Assembly (NCBI RefSeq): GCF_006970865.1
Contig: NZ_CP035503.1
Span: forward strand, 1,377,001 to 1,441,000
Direction of reading: 5' to 3'
Length of the DNA: 64,000 bases
From: Rhodoferax sediminis
Lineage (GTDB): Bacteria; Pseudomonadota; Gammaproteobacteria; Burkholderiales; Burkholderiaceae_C
Position 1 is the stretch's first letter; every line of letters starts with the position of its first letter. Under the pieces are notes generated by a model that was not told where the DNA came from, made no database searches, and was given only the letters and a program-made list of their open reading frames with translations. This document shows, piece by piece, positions 55,057 to 63,527 of the stretch. A program made the position numbers and the translations under genes.

Positions 55057-55879
55057 AGAGCGGCCCCATTTCGGGCTCATCATCGTCGGTGACGAGATCC
55101 TCTCGGGCAAGCGTGCCGACAAGCACATGCCCCGGGTCATCGAATTGCTGGGCGAGCGCGGCCTGCAGCTCGACTACGCCGAGTGCCTTGGCGATGTGCC
55201 CGAACGCATCACAGCCACGCTGCGCCGCGCCTTCGCCTCGGGCGATGCGGCGTTTTGCTGTGGCGGCATCGGCGCCACACCCGACGACCATACGCGCCAA
55301 TGCGCAGCCAGGGCGCTTGGCGTGCCTCTTGAATTGCACCCGCAAGCCGAGCGCCTGATTCGCGAGCGCATGCAGGATATCGCCAGGGAGCAGGGCACGA
55401 CCTACGAACCGGATCGGCCGGATAACATCCACCGCCTCAACATGGGCGTCTTTCCCCAAGGCGCACAGCTGATTCCCAATCCCTACAACAAGATTCCGGG
55501 CTTCAGCTGTGCCGGCCCGGGCGGTGGCGCGGTGCATTTCGTGCCGGGCTTTCCCGTCATGGCCTGGCCCATGATCGAGTGGGTGCTCGAGCACCATTAC
55601 GCGCACCTGTTCCGGCAAGCCGCTTACGAGGAAAAATCGGTCATCGTGTTTGGCTCCATGGAAGCGGCGCTCACGCCCTTGATGGAAGAAATCGAGCGAG
55701 TGCATGCGGGCGTCAAGGTATTCAGCCTGCCCAGCGTGGATCACCCCGAATATGGCCGCCATATAGAGCTTGGCGTGAAGGGTGATCCGGCCGCGGTGGC
55801 TGCCGCCTACCCGGTCTTGCTGGCAGGGCTGCACGGTTTTAACGCGCAATTAGGCCCCGAATTGGTGCGTAAAACTTGA
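55007..55879 (+). CDS. CinA N-terminal-type molybdopterin-binding domain protein
   Basis: Protein of 290 residues with a MoCF_biosynth (MoaB/Mog-like) domain, about 20-190: FGLIIVGDEILSGKRADKH and GGIGATPDDHTRQCAA. The C-terminal nicotinamide-nucleotide amidase domain of full CinA is missing, so it matches the short competence/damage-inducible protein A group. Biochemical role unproven. It overlaps the EI24 gene by 50 nt, a coupling often seen in Burkholderiales. The end of the gene is next to the first NtrC site of glnA. Confidence 0.87.
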   Translation: MTSIQTPPQPLKHPHPEERPHFGLIIVGDEILSGKRADKHMPRVIELLGERGLQLDYAECLGDVPERITATLRRAFASGDAAFCCGGIGATPDDHTRQCAARALGVPLELHPQAERLIRERMQDIAREQGTTYEPDRPDNIHRLNMGVFPQGAQLIPNPYNKIPGFSCAGPGGGAVHFVPGFPVMAWPMIEWVLEHHYAHLFRQAAYEEKSVIVFGSMEAALTPLMEEIERVHAGVKVFSLPSVDHPEYGRHIELGVKGDPAAVAAAYPVLLAGLHGFNAQLGPELVRKT

Positions 55880-55922
55880 TGCACCAATAAGGTTCGGCGA
55901 TACAGCGTACCAATATGGTGCA
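55880..55922 (+). promoter_or_regulatory. Two NtrC-type enhancer sites upstream of glnA
   Basis: TGCACCAATAAGGTTCG (55880-55896) and CGTACCAATATGGTGCA (55906-55922) each match one good half and one weaker half of the known NtrC dyad TGCACC-N5-GGTGCA. They are 26 nt apart centre to centre and about 100 nt upstream of the sigma-54 promoter, the normal enhancer distance. Confidence 0.75.
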
Positions 55923-56021
55923 TTCCAAAACCCGCTGGGCCAAAAAAGCGGGCGCGAGTCGGCGACAACGTACCGCCTCAAGGCAGAATACGAGGCTCGG
56001 CCCAAAACAGACGCGTCGGCT

Positions 56022-56038
56022 TTGGCACAGAAACTGCA
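56022..56038 (+). promoter_or_regulatory. Sigma-54 promoter of glnA
   Basis: TTGGCACAGAAACTGCA fits the -24/-12 consensus with the invariant GG and GC 12 nt apart. It lies 53 nt upstream of the glnA start codon, and ntrC is encoded downstream. Confidence 0.85.
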
Positions 56039-56090
56039 TTAGCTTGCCGTTCCCAGAATTTTTTAACCAACTTCCAACCAGGAGAAACTG

Positions 56091-57506
56091 ATGGCAAAGA
56101 CCGTCGCAGACGTGATGAAAATGGTGAAGGAAAACGAAGTCAAGTTTGTCGACTTCCGTTTCACCGATACCCGCGGCAAAGAGCAGCACGTCACCGTTCC
56201 CGCTTCACATTTCGATGAAGATAAATTCAGCGCCGGGCACGCGTTCGATGGTTCATCCATTGGCGGCTGGAAGGGCATCGAAGCCTCCGACATGCTGCTG
56301 ATGCCGGACGCCAATACCGCCAACATCGACCCGTTTTACGAAGAAACCACGCTGTTCATGAGTTGCGACGTGCTCGAGCCCGGTGACGGCAAGGCCTATG
56401 ACCGCGACCCGCGCTCGATCGCCAAGCGCGCCGAGGCCTACCTCAAGGCCTCCGGCATTGGCGACACCGCCTTTTTCGGCCCGGAGCCCGAATTCTTCAT
56501 CTTCGACGACGTGCGCTGGAACACCGACATGTCGGGTACTTTCTTCAAGATCGAAGAATACGAAGCGCCCTGGAACAGCGGCAAAAAGCTCGAAGGCGGA
56601 AACCGCGGCCACCGTCCCACCGTCAAGGGTGGCTACTTTCCCGTGCCACCGGTCGACAGCACGCAGGACATGCGCGCTGAAATATCCCTGGTTCTCGAGT
56701 CGCTGGGCGTGCCCGTGGAAGTGTTCCACCACGAAGTGGGCGGCGCCGGCCAGAACGAAATCGGCACCAGGTTCAGCACGCTGGTCGAGCGTGCCGACTG
56801 GACCCAGATCCTCAAATACGTGGTCTGGAACGTGGCCAACGCCTATGGCAAAACCGCCACCTTCATGCCCAAGCCCATCGTCGGCGACAACGGCTCGGGC
56901 ATGCACGTGCACCAGTCGGTCTGGAAAGACGGCAAGAACCTGTTTGCGGGCGACGGCTACGCCGGCCTGTCGGATTTTGCGCTGTACTACATCGGCGGCA
57001 TCATCAAGCACGCGCGCGCGCTCAATGCCATCACGAATCCCGGCACCAACAGCTACAAGCGCCTGGTGCCCGGCTACGAAGCCCCGGTGAAGCTGGCCTA
57101 CTCGGCCAAAAACCGTTCTGCCTCGATCCGCATTCCGTATGTGGCCAACCCCAAGGGCCGCCGCGTCGAAGCGCGCTTCCCCGATCCGCTGATGAACCCG
57201 TACCTCGGTTTTGCAGCACTGCTGATGGCGGGGCTGGATGGCGTCGAAAACAAGATCCATCCTGGCGAAGCCGCGACCAAGGACCTGTACCACCTGCCGC
57301 CCGAGGAAGATGCGAAAGTGCCAACCGTCTGCCACAGCCTGGACCAGGCGCTGGACCACCTGGATGCCGAGCGCGGCTTCCTGACCAAGGGCGGCGTGTT
57401 TTCCGACAGCATGCTGGACGCCTACATCGAGCTGAAGATGGGTGAAGTCACGCGCTTGCGCATGGCCACGCACCCCATTGAGTTCGACATGTATTACTCG
57501 CTGTAA
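56091..57506 (+). CDS. glnA: Glutamine synthetase, type I
   Basis: Dodecameric enzyme that makes glutamine from glutamate and ammonia, 471 residues, the standard length. Active-site motifs: [16 protein letters not shown] in the N-terminal part, [20 protein letters not shown] (near residue 220), [10 protein letters not shown] and NRSASIRIP. The adenylylation site is Tyr400 in [10 protein letters not shown], so GlnE control is expected. Transcription from a sigma-54 promoter with two NtrC sites is visible upstream. AGGAG lies 7 nt before the ATG. Confidence 0.98.
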   Translation: MAKTVADVMKMVKENEVKFVDFRFTDTRGKEQHVTVPASHFDEDKFSAGHAFDGSSIGGWKGIEASDMLLMPDANTANIDPFYEETTLFMSCDVLEPGDGKAYDRDPRSIAKRAEAYLKASGIGDTAFFGPEPEFFIFDDVRWNTDMSGTFFKIEEYEAPWNSGKKLEGGNRGHRPTVKGGYFPVPPVDSTQDMRAEISLVLESLGVPVEVFHHEVGGAGQNEIGTRFSTLVERADWTQILKYVVWNVANAYGKTATFMPKPIVGDNGSGMHVHQSVWKDGKNLFAGDGYAGLSDFALYYIGGIIKHARALNAITNPGTNSYKRLVPGYEAPVKLAYSAKNRSASIRIPYVANPKGRRVEARFPDPLMNPYLGFAALLMAGLDGVENKIHPGEAATKDLYHLPPEEDAKVPTVCHSLDQALDHLDAERGFLTKGGVFSDSMLDAYIELKMGEVTRLRMATHPIEFDMYYSL

Positions 57507-57520
57507 TCGCGAGGAAGCTG

Positions 57521-57548
57521 AAAAAAGGCGGCCTGTGCCGCCTTTTTT
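57521..57548 (+). terminator. Rho-independent terminator after glnA
   Basis: A 12-bp stem (AAAAAAGGCGGC with its complement, CTGT loop) ends in six T, 15 nt after the glnA stop. It separates glnA from the downstream glnL/glnG genes and may let glnA be expressed at higher level. Confidence 0.9.
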
Positions 57549-57667
57549 ATGGGCGGCCGATCCGTACTGGCGAGCCGTCGGCGCCTGGTGCTGGGCAAAT
57601 TTTGCGTTCGAAGTTGATTGGGCGATACTTCAATGAACTTCCCTGGCGTGTCATGCTCGGAAACTGT

Positions 57668-58168
57668 ATGAAAAAAGCACTATTGATCTCACTTCTTCCG
57701 TTCGCCAGCGTCCTTCTCGCCGCCAGCAGCTTTGCCCAGAGCCAAATCTACCGCTGCGGCAACGAATACACCAACAATGCCTCGGACGCCAAGGCCCGTG
57801 GCTGCAAGCCCTTTGCGGGAGGCAACATCACCATCGTGCCGGGCACCCGGCCCAGCACGGCCGCGGCACCCGCGCGTGCCGGCGCTGCCCCGCAGCCGCG
57901 GGTGGGCGCTGCCGACCAGCGGGCCCGCGATGCGGACGCACGCGCCATCCTGGAGTCGGAGCTGAGCAAGGCCCAGGCCCGGCAGACCGACCTGCTCGCG
58001 CAGTACAACAATGGCCAGCCCGAAATGCTGGGCCCCGAGCACCGCAACCACCAGAAATACCTCGATCGCGTGGCGGAACTCAAGGCCAGTATCGATCGCA
58101 ACCAGAGCGATATTGATGGTATCCAGCGCGAGTTGAGCCGCCTTCCTGCGCCAGCTGCAGCACAATAG
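57668..58168 (+). CDS. Hypothetical exported protein in the gln locus
   Basis: Secreted protein of 166 residues from the ATG at 57668. A signal peptide (cleavage near SFA-QSQ) is followed by a short Cys-containing motif (IYRCGNEYTN...GCKPF) that resembles DUF4124, an Ala/Pro linker, and a coiled-coil-like C-terminal half (about 95-160) rich in Arg/Gln/Glu. No enzymatic motif seen. It lies between glnA and glnL, only 5 nt before glnL, so it is probably cotranscribed with the nitrogen two-component system. Confidence 0.75.
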   Translation: MKKALLISLLPFASVLLAASSFAQSQIYRCGNEYTNNASDAKARGCKPFAGGNITIVPGTRPSTAAAPARAGAAPQPRVGAADQRARDADARAILESELSKAQARQTDLLAQYNNGQPEMLGPEHRNHQKYLDRVAELKASIDRNQSDIDGIQRELSRLPAPAAAQ

Positions 58169-58173
58169 ACGGC

Positions 58174-59247
58174 TTGAGCAAGCCCGCCCCTACTGCCGCC
58201 TCGCGTTTCCAGGCGTTTGACCTGCTGGCGACGCTGGTCGCCGTGGTGCACACCGACGGCACGGTGCTGTTTGCCAATGCGGCGCTTGAAGACGCCATCG
58301 GTGCCTCGCGCCGCACCATCGAAGGCTCGCAGTTTCCGGGCTTTTTCACTGAACCCCACATCCTGTCTAACGCCCTGAGCGGCGCCGGCAGCAACGAGTT
58401 TGCCGCGCTGCGCTATGACGCATGGCTGAACCGCCTGAATCACGATCCCATTCCCGTGCATGTGATCGTGGCGCAGACCGAGAGGCCGAACGAGATCATT
58501 GTGGAATTGCTGCCGCTGGAGCAGCAGGCCCGGCAGGATCGCGAGGAGCGGCTGATCGACCAGGCGCAGGCCAACAAGGAGCTGATCCGCAACCTGGCGC
58601 ACGAGATCAAGAATCCACTCGGTGGCATCCGCGGCGCGGCGCAGCTGCTGGAGATGGAGATCGACTCGCGCGAGCTGACCGAATACACCCAGGTCATCAT
58701 CCACGAGGCCGATCGCCTGCAAACCCTGGTGGACCGGCTGCTGGCGCCGCACCGCAAGCCGCATGTGGTGGGCGACGTGAATATCCACGAGGTGTGCGAA
58801 CGCGTGCGCGCGCTGGTGCAGGCGGAATTCCCCAAGGGACTGCAGGTGGTTCAGGACTACGACATCTCGATCCCCGAGTTCCGCGGCGACCGCGAGCAGC
58901 TGATCCAGGCGCTGCTCAACGTCGTCCACAACGCCGCGCAGGCGTTGGCCGAGCGCATCAAGGCGGGCGATGCGCAAATCATTTTCCGCACCCGCATTGC
59001 GCGGCAGGTCACGTTTGGCAAACAGCGCTATCGGTTGGCACTGGAATTGCATGTCATCGACAATGGGCCCGGCGTGCCGGACTCGATCAAGGACCGCATT
59101 TTCTTCCCGCTGGTGTCGGGCCGGGATGGCGGCTCCGGACTGGGGCTGACGCTGGCGCAAACCTTTGTGCAGCAACACCACGGCTTGATCGAGTGCGACA
59201 GCGTGCCCGGCCGGACGGATTTCAAGATACTGATTCCGCTGCCCTGA
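58174..59247 (+). CDS. glnL: Nitrogen regulation sensor kinase NtrB
   Basis: Histidine kinase that phosphorylates NtrC when nitrogen is short, 357 residues. An N-terminal PAS domain (about 12-100), the H-box NLAHEIKNPLGG with His143, and the HATPase domain (N-box NVVHNAAQAL, G-boxes DNGPGVP and GSGLGLTLAQ). It lacks membrane segments, as expected of a PII-controlled kinase. The start is TTG; no ATG is available before the PAS domain. It lies 28 nt before ntrC. Confidence 0.93.
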   Translation: MSKPAPTAASRFQAFDLLATLVAVVHTDGTVLFANAALEDAIGASRRTIEGSQFPGFFTEPHILSNALSGAGSNEFAALRYDAWLNRLNHDPIPVHVIVAQTERPNEIIVELLPLEQQARQDREERLIDQAQANKELIRNLAHEIKNPLGGIRGAAQLLEMEIDSRELTEYTQVIIHEADRLQTLVDRLLAPHRKPHVVGDVNIHEVCERVRALVQAEFPKGLQVVQDYDISIPEFRGDREQLIQALLNVVHNAAQALAERIKAGDAQIIFRTRIARQVTFGKQRYRLALELHVIDNGPGVPDSIKDRIFFPLVSGRDGGSGLGLTLAQTFVQQHHGLIECDSVPGRTDFKILIPLP

Positions 59248-59275
59248 CTGTTTGACCTGAGGTGACAACCAAAAC

Positions 59276-60829
59276 ATGAAGCCGATCTGGATAGTTGATG
59301 ATGACCAGTCGATCCGCTTCGTGCTGGAAAAGGCACTGCTGCGCGAAGACCTGCCCACGCGCAGCTTCACGAACCCGCGCGACGTGCTGGCGGCCCTGGA
59401 CGAGAATGGGGGCGAAGGCCCCCAGGTGCTGGTGAGCGACATCCGCATGCCGGGCGGCTCGGGCCTGGATCTGCTGGAGAAGGTCAAGGCCAGGCACCCC
59501 GGCCTGCCGGTCATCATCATGACGGCGTTCTCGGACCTGGACAGTGCCGTCTCGGCGTTCCAGGGCGGCGCCTTCGAATACCTGCCCAAGCCGTTCGACC
59601 TGCCCAAGGCGGTGGAGCTGATCCGCCGCGCGGTCGAGGAGAGCCAGCGTGAAGAGGTGGCGGAAGAACGCATGGCCGATGCGCCCGAAATGCTGGGCCA
59701 GGCGCCCGCCATGCAGGACGTGTTTCGCGCCATCGGGCGCCTGTCCCAGAGCAACGTCACGGTCATGATCACGGGTGAATCGGGCTCCGGCAAGGAACTG
59801 GTCGCGCGCGCGCTGCACAAGCATTCGCCGCGCGGCGACGCCGGCAACAACGGCCCGTTCGTGGCCATCAACACCGCCGCCATCCCGAAAGACCTGCTGG
59901 AGTCCGAGCTGTTCGGCCATGAGCGCGGCGCCTTCACCGGCGCGCAAACCATGCGCCGCGGGCGCTTCGAGCAGGCCGAGGGCGGCACGCTGTTCCTCGA
60001 CGAAATCGGCGACATGCCGTTTGACTTGCAGACGCGCCTGCTGCGCGTGCTCTCCGACGGGCACTTCTACCGGGTCGGCGGCCACACGGCGGTCAAGGCC
60101 AACGTGCGCGTGATTGCCGCCACGCACCAGGATCTGGAGCAGCGCGTCAAGGACGGCGCTTTCCGCGAGGATTTGTTCCACCGCCTGAACGTGATCCGGC
60201 TGCGCCTGCCCGCGCTGCGCGAGCGCCGTGAAGACATTCCCACGCTGACGCGCCACTTCCTGCAGCAAAGCGCCAAGCAGCTCGGCATCGAGCCCAAACG
60301 CATCTCCGACGCGGCGCTGGCCCGCTTGAGCGCGTTCAGCTTTCCCGGCAATGTGCGCCAGCTGGAGAACATCTGCCACTGGCTGACCGTGATGGCGCCC
60401 GCGCAGGTCATCGAGCCCAAGGATCTGCCGCCCGAGGTCCTGCTGGCAACGCCGGGCGATGCCGTGGCGCCGGCGCCTGCCGCCGCTGCGGCACCGGCCG
60501 AGCCGCAGGGGGGCACTGCGGCTACCGGCGGTGACACCGCAGCCACGGGACTGCCTGCGGAACCATTGGCCGGTGCGCCAACCCCCGTGGGCACGGCTCT
60601 GCTTTCTGCGCCGGCAGGCGCCTGGGAGCGTGGGCTCGAAGTCGAGGCGCAGATGCTGCTGGCTGCAGGACGCCTCGATGTGTGGGACGAGTTGACGCGC
60701 CGCTTCGAGTCCCGGCTGATCCTCACGGCGCTGGCCGCTACGCGCGGCCGGCGCATCGAGGCGGCACACAAGCTGGGCATCGGCCGCAACACCATCACAC
60801 GCAAGATCCAGGAGCTGGGTCTTGAATGA
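59276..60829 (+). CDS. glnG: Nitrogen regulation response regulator NtrC
   Basis: Sigma-54 activator of 517 residues. Receiver domain with phosphoacceptor Asp55 (SDIRMPGG); AAA+ domain (about 142-380) with Walker A GESGSGKE, the sigma-54-contact loop GAFTGA and Walker B LFLDEIGDMP; an Ala/Pro-rich linker (about 395-450) longer than in E. coli; and a Fis-type helix-turn-helix at the end (RIEAAHKLGIGRNTITRKIQ). It presumably binds the two sites upstream of glnA. It is convergent with xth. Confidence 0.96.
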   Translation: MKPIWIVDDDQSIRFVLEKALLREDLPTRSFTNPRDVLAALDENGGEGPQVLVSDIRMPGGSGLDLLEKVKARHPGLPVIIMTAFSDLDSAVSAFQGGAFEYLPKPFDLPKAVELIRRAVEESQREEVAEERMADAPEMLGQAPAMQDVFRAIGRLSQSNVTVMITGESGSGKELVARALHKHSPRGDAGNNGPFVAINTAAIPKDLLESELFGHERGAFTGAQTMRRGRFEQAEGGTLFLDEIGDMPFDLQTRLLRVLSDGHFYRVGGHTAVKANVRVIAATHQDLEQRVKDGAFREDLFHRLNVIRLRLPALRERREDIPTLTRHFLQQSAKQLGIEPKRISDAALARLSAFSFPGNVRQLENICHWLTVMAPAQVIEPKDLPPEVLLATPGDAVAPAPAAAAAPAEPQGGTAATGGDTAATGLPAEPLAGAPTPVGTALLSAPAGAWERGLEVEAQMLLAAGRLDVWDELTRRFESRLILTALAATRGRRIEAAHKLGIGRNTITRKIQELGLE

Positions 60830-60873
60830 AATCGGCCGCTAGTCCTTATCTGATATGCGCAGTTTGCTATTAA
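60828..60873. repeat. 46-nt interspersed repeat, copy B
   Basis: Aligns without gaps to 28465-28510 (32 of 46 identical by hand count). It lies in the gap between the convergent ntrC and xth genes and starts at the ntrC stop codon. Confidence 0.45.
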
Positions 60874-60882
60874 AATTATAGT
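60866..60882. repeat. 17-nt GCTAT...ATAGT palindrome, copy 5
   Basis: GCTATTAAAATTATAGT overlaps the end of the 46-nt repeat and lies in the ntrC-xth gap, where it could serve as a hairpin for both ends. Confidence 0.5.
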
Positions 60883-61646
60883 AACTGTAGATCGATGACG
60901 ACTGGTGCATGGTCGCTGGGGCGCTCGTTTTTGCGCGGCGCCTTGTCGATCACGCAGCTCTGCACCGCGGGCTTGAGCGCGGCGCTGACCAGGATGTGGT
61001 CGATGCGCAGGCCGTGGTTGCGCCGGAACGCGAAATCGCGATAGTCCCACCAGCTGTAGCTTTTTTCGGGCTGCGCAAACAGCCGGTGGGCATCCATCAG
61101 GCCCAGCGCAACCAGCGCGCGCAGGTGGTAGCGCTCTTCTTCCGTGCAGTGAATCTGGTCCTTCAGGCCCACTGGGTCCCACACATCGGCGTCGTCGAAG
61201 GTGATGTTGTAGTCGCCCATCAGCACCAGCTTCGGATGCGTCGCCAGCTCCTCGCGCACCCAGTCGCGTAGCGCGCGCAGCCAGTGCATCTTGTACTCGA
61301 ACTTCTCGGTGCCAGGCGCCTGCCCGTTCGGGAAATAGGCCCCGATCACGCGCACGCCGTCCACCGTGCCGCACAGCACGCGCGATTGCTCGTCGCTGAA
61401 GCCGGGGATGTTCTTGATCACGTCCGCAGCGGGGGTGCGCGACAGCAGCGCCACACCGTTGTAGGTTTTCTGGCCGAACCATTGGGCCTGGTAGCCCGCC
61501 TCCAGGAATGCCGCGGCGGGGAATTTGTCGTCCGTTATCTTCAGTTCCTGCAGCGCCAGCACATCCACCGGATTCGCGGTCAGCCAGTCCAGCACCTGCG
61601 GCAGTCGCACGGTGAGCGAGTTGATGTTCCAGGTCGCGAGTTTCAT
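60876..61646 (-). CDS. xth: Exodeoxyribonuclease III
   Basis: AP endonuclease / 3'-5' exonuclease of base excision repair, 256 residues. Metal and catalytic residues are in LALQELKI (Glu), MGDYNITFDDADVWDP (Asp, Asn) and the C-terminal SDHAPVVIDL (Asp-His). The start MKLATWNINSLTVRLPQ is conserved. It is divergent from the phasin gene across 181 nt. Confidence 0.95.
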   Translation of the reverse strand: MKLATWNINSLTVRLPQVLDWLTANPVDVLALQELKITDDKFPAAAFLEAGYQAQWFGQKTYNGVALLSRTPAADVIKNIPGFSDEQSRVLCGTVDGVRVIGAYFPNGQAPGTEKFEYKMHWLRALRDWVREELATHPKLVLMGDYNITFDDADVWDPVGLKDQIHCTEEERYHLRALVALGLMDAHRLFAQPEKSYSWWDYRDFAFRRNHGLRIDHILVSAALKPAVQSCVIDKAPRKNERPSDHAPVVIDLQLL

Positions 61647-61827
61647 GAGCTTGTTAACCTATTGATTCAGATAGAGAATTTTGACTGGAATGGCACAGGA
61701 TACGGGGAGTGAAGATACCCGTCGGCAACGCCTGATTGTCCCTCAGCGCGCCGCGTCCGCAACTGCGGCTGCAGGGGTGATAATTGAAATTCGTACCCTT
61801 ACCAACCACCCGATGAGGAGATATGCC

Positions 61828-62247
61828 ATGACCAAGGATTCCAACCCGTTTGGCGACGTGACGAAGATGATCGAGCAGTTCAAGCTGCCCGGCGTCGACC
61901 TGCCGGCCATCATCGAGGCGCGGCGCAAGGACATCGAGGCGCTGGTCGCGGCCAACAAGGCGGCCTATGAGTCGATGCAGGCGCTGGCGCACAAGCAGAC
62001 CGAGATGCTGACGCAGGCGATGCAGGGGATTCAGGAGGCGGTCAAAGAGGCGGCCTCGGGCAAGGGCGGATTGCCGGACCCGAAAAAACAGACCGAGATG
62101 GCGCGCGATGCCTGGAAGAAGACGCTTGCCGACATGAAGGATCTGGCCGAGATGGCTCGCAAGGCGCAGGCCGATGCGATGGTCGGCCTCACGGCGCGCG
62201 CGACGCAAAGCGTGCAGGAAATCAAGAAGATGATGCAGCCCAAGTAG
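61828..62247 (+). CDS. Phasin family protein
   Basis: Small amphipathic helical protein of 139 residues that coats polyhydroxyalkanoate granules. The pattern is typical of the phasin group found in Burkholderiales: FKLPGVDLPAIIEARRKDIEALVAANKAAYE (in parts), then Gln/Lys-rich helices ending IKKMMQPK. GAGGAG lies 9 nt before the ATG at 61828. A BktB-like thiolase follows at 80 nt, which supports a link to PHA metabolism. Confidence 0.88.
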   Translation: MTKDSNPFGDVTKMIEQFKLPGVDLPAIIEARRKDIEALVAANKAAYESMQALAHKQTEMLTQAMQGIQEAVKEAASGKGGLPDPKKQTEMARDAWKKTLADMKDLAEMARKAQADAMVGLTARATQSVQEIKKMMQPK

Positions 62248-62327
62248 GCGGCGACTGAGTATGGAGTGATTCGCCGGCCCCGCGGCGAGTCCAATTTTTC
62301 TGAATTTGGTTCTCAAGGAGATAGAGC

Positions 62328-63512
62328 ATGAGCAAGCGTGATGTGGTGGTGCTGGGCGCGGCCCGCTCGGCCATCGGTACCTTCGGCGGCTCGCTGGCCG
62401 ACACCGAGCCCGCCGAGCTGGCCGGCATCGTGATGAAGGAAGCGGTCAAGCGCTCCGGCGTCGACCCGAAGGCGATCAACTACGTGACGGTGGGCAACAC
62501 CATCCCCACCGACAGCCGTTTCGCCTACGTGGCGCGCGTCGCGTCCATTCAGGCCGGGCTGCCGATGGAGTCGGTAGCGATGGCGGTGAACCGGCTGTGT
62601 TCGTCGGGCCTGCAGGGCATCGTGACGACGGCGCAGAACATCCTGCTCGGTGACTGCGACTACGGCGTCGGCGGCGGCGTCGAGGTGATGAGCCGCGGCG
62701 GCTACCTGTCCACCGCGATGCGCAGCGGCGCGCGCATGGGCGACAGCAAGATGATCGACACCATGGTCGCGACATTGACCGACCCCTTCGGCGTCGGCCA
62801 CATGGGCATCACGGCCGAGAACCTGGTGACCAAGTGGGGCATCACGCGCGAGGAGCAGGACGCGCTCGCGGTCGAGTCGCACCGCCGTGCCGCGGCGGCG
62901 ATCAAAGAGGGCCGCTTCAAGTCGCAGATCGTGCCCATCGTGAAGCAGACGCGCAAGGGCGAGGTCACTTTCGATACCGATGAGCACGTCAAGCCCAACA
63001 CCACGATGGAAACGCTCGCCAAGATGAAACCGGCCTTCAAGAAGGACGGCTCGGTCACGGCCGGCAACGCCTCGGGCATCAATGACGGCGCGGCCTTCTT
63101 CGTGCTGGCCGATGCGGCGGTGGCCGCCGCCGCCGGCCACAAACCGATGGCGCGACTCGTGTCCTACGCGGTGGCCGGCGTGCCCAACGAGATCATGGGC
63201 GAGGGTCCGATCCCGGCCACCAGGCTGGCGCTCAAGAAGGGCGGCCTCACGCTCGACCAGATGGATGTGATCGAGTCCAACGAAGCCTTCGCGGCGCAGG
63301 CCATTGCGGTGTCGCGCGCGCTCGAACTCGACATGAAGAAGACCAACCCGAACGGCGGCGCGATCGCGCTGGGCCATCCCATCGGCTGCTCGGGCGCCTT
63401 CCTCGCGACCAAGGCGGTGTACGAGCTGCACCGCACCGGCGGCCGTTACGCGCTGGTCACGATGTGCATCGGCGGCGGGCAGGGCATCGCGGCAGTGTTC
63501 GAGCGGCTTTGA
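62328..63512 (+). CDS. Acetyl-CoA C-acetyltransferase (BktB-like beta-ketothiolase)
   Basis: Thiolase of 394 residues. Nucleophile Cys in NRLCSSGLQ (near residue 90), catalytic His in GHPIG (near 350) and second Cys in MCIGGGQG (near 380). N-terminal RSAIGTFGGSLAD and the DPFGVGHMGITAEN region recall BktB of Cupriavidus necator. It condenses acyl-CoA with acetyl-CoA or cleaves 3-ketoacyl-CoA. Next to a phasin gene, so a role in PHA precursor supply is likely, though fatty acid breakdown is possible. CAAGGAGA precedes the ATG. Confidence 0.92.
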   Translation: MSKRDVVVLGAARSAIGTFGGSLADTEPAELAGIVMKEAVKRSGVDPKAINYVTVGNTIPTDSRFAYVARVASIQAGLPMESVAMAVNRLCSSGLQGIVTTAQNILLGDCDYGVGGGVEVMSRGGYLSTAMRSGARMGDSKMIDTMVATLTDPFGVGHMGITAENLVTKWGITREEQDALAVESHRRAAAAIKEGRFKSQIVPIVKQTRKGEVTFDTDEHVKPNTTMETLAKMKPAFKKDGSVTAGNASGINDGAAFFVLADAAVAAAAGHKPMARLVSYAVAGVPNEIMGEGPIPATRLALKKGGLTLDQMDVIESNEAFAAQAIAVSRALELDMKKTNPNGGAIALGHPIGCSGAFLATKAVYELHRTGGRYALVTMCIGGGQGIAAVFERL

Positions 63513-63527
63513 AGCGCGCGTCCCGGC

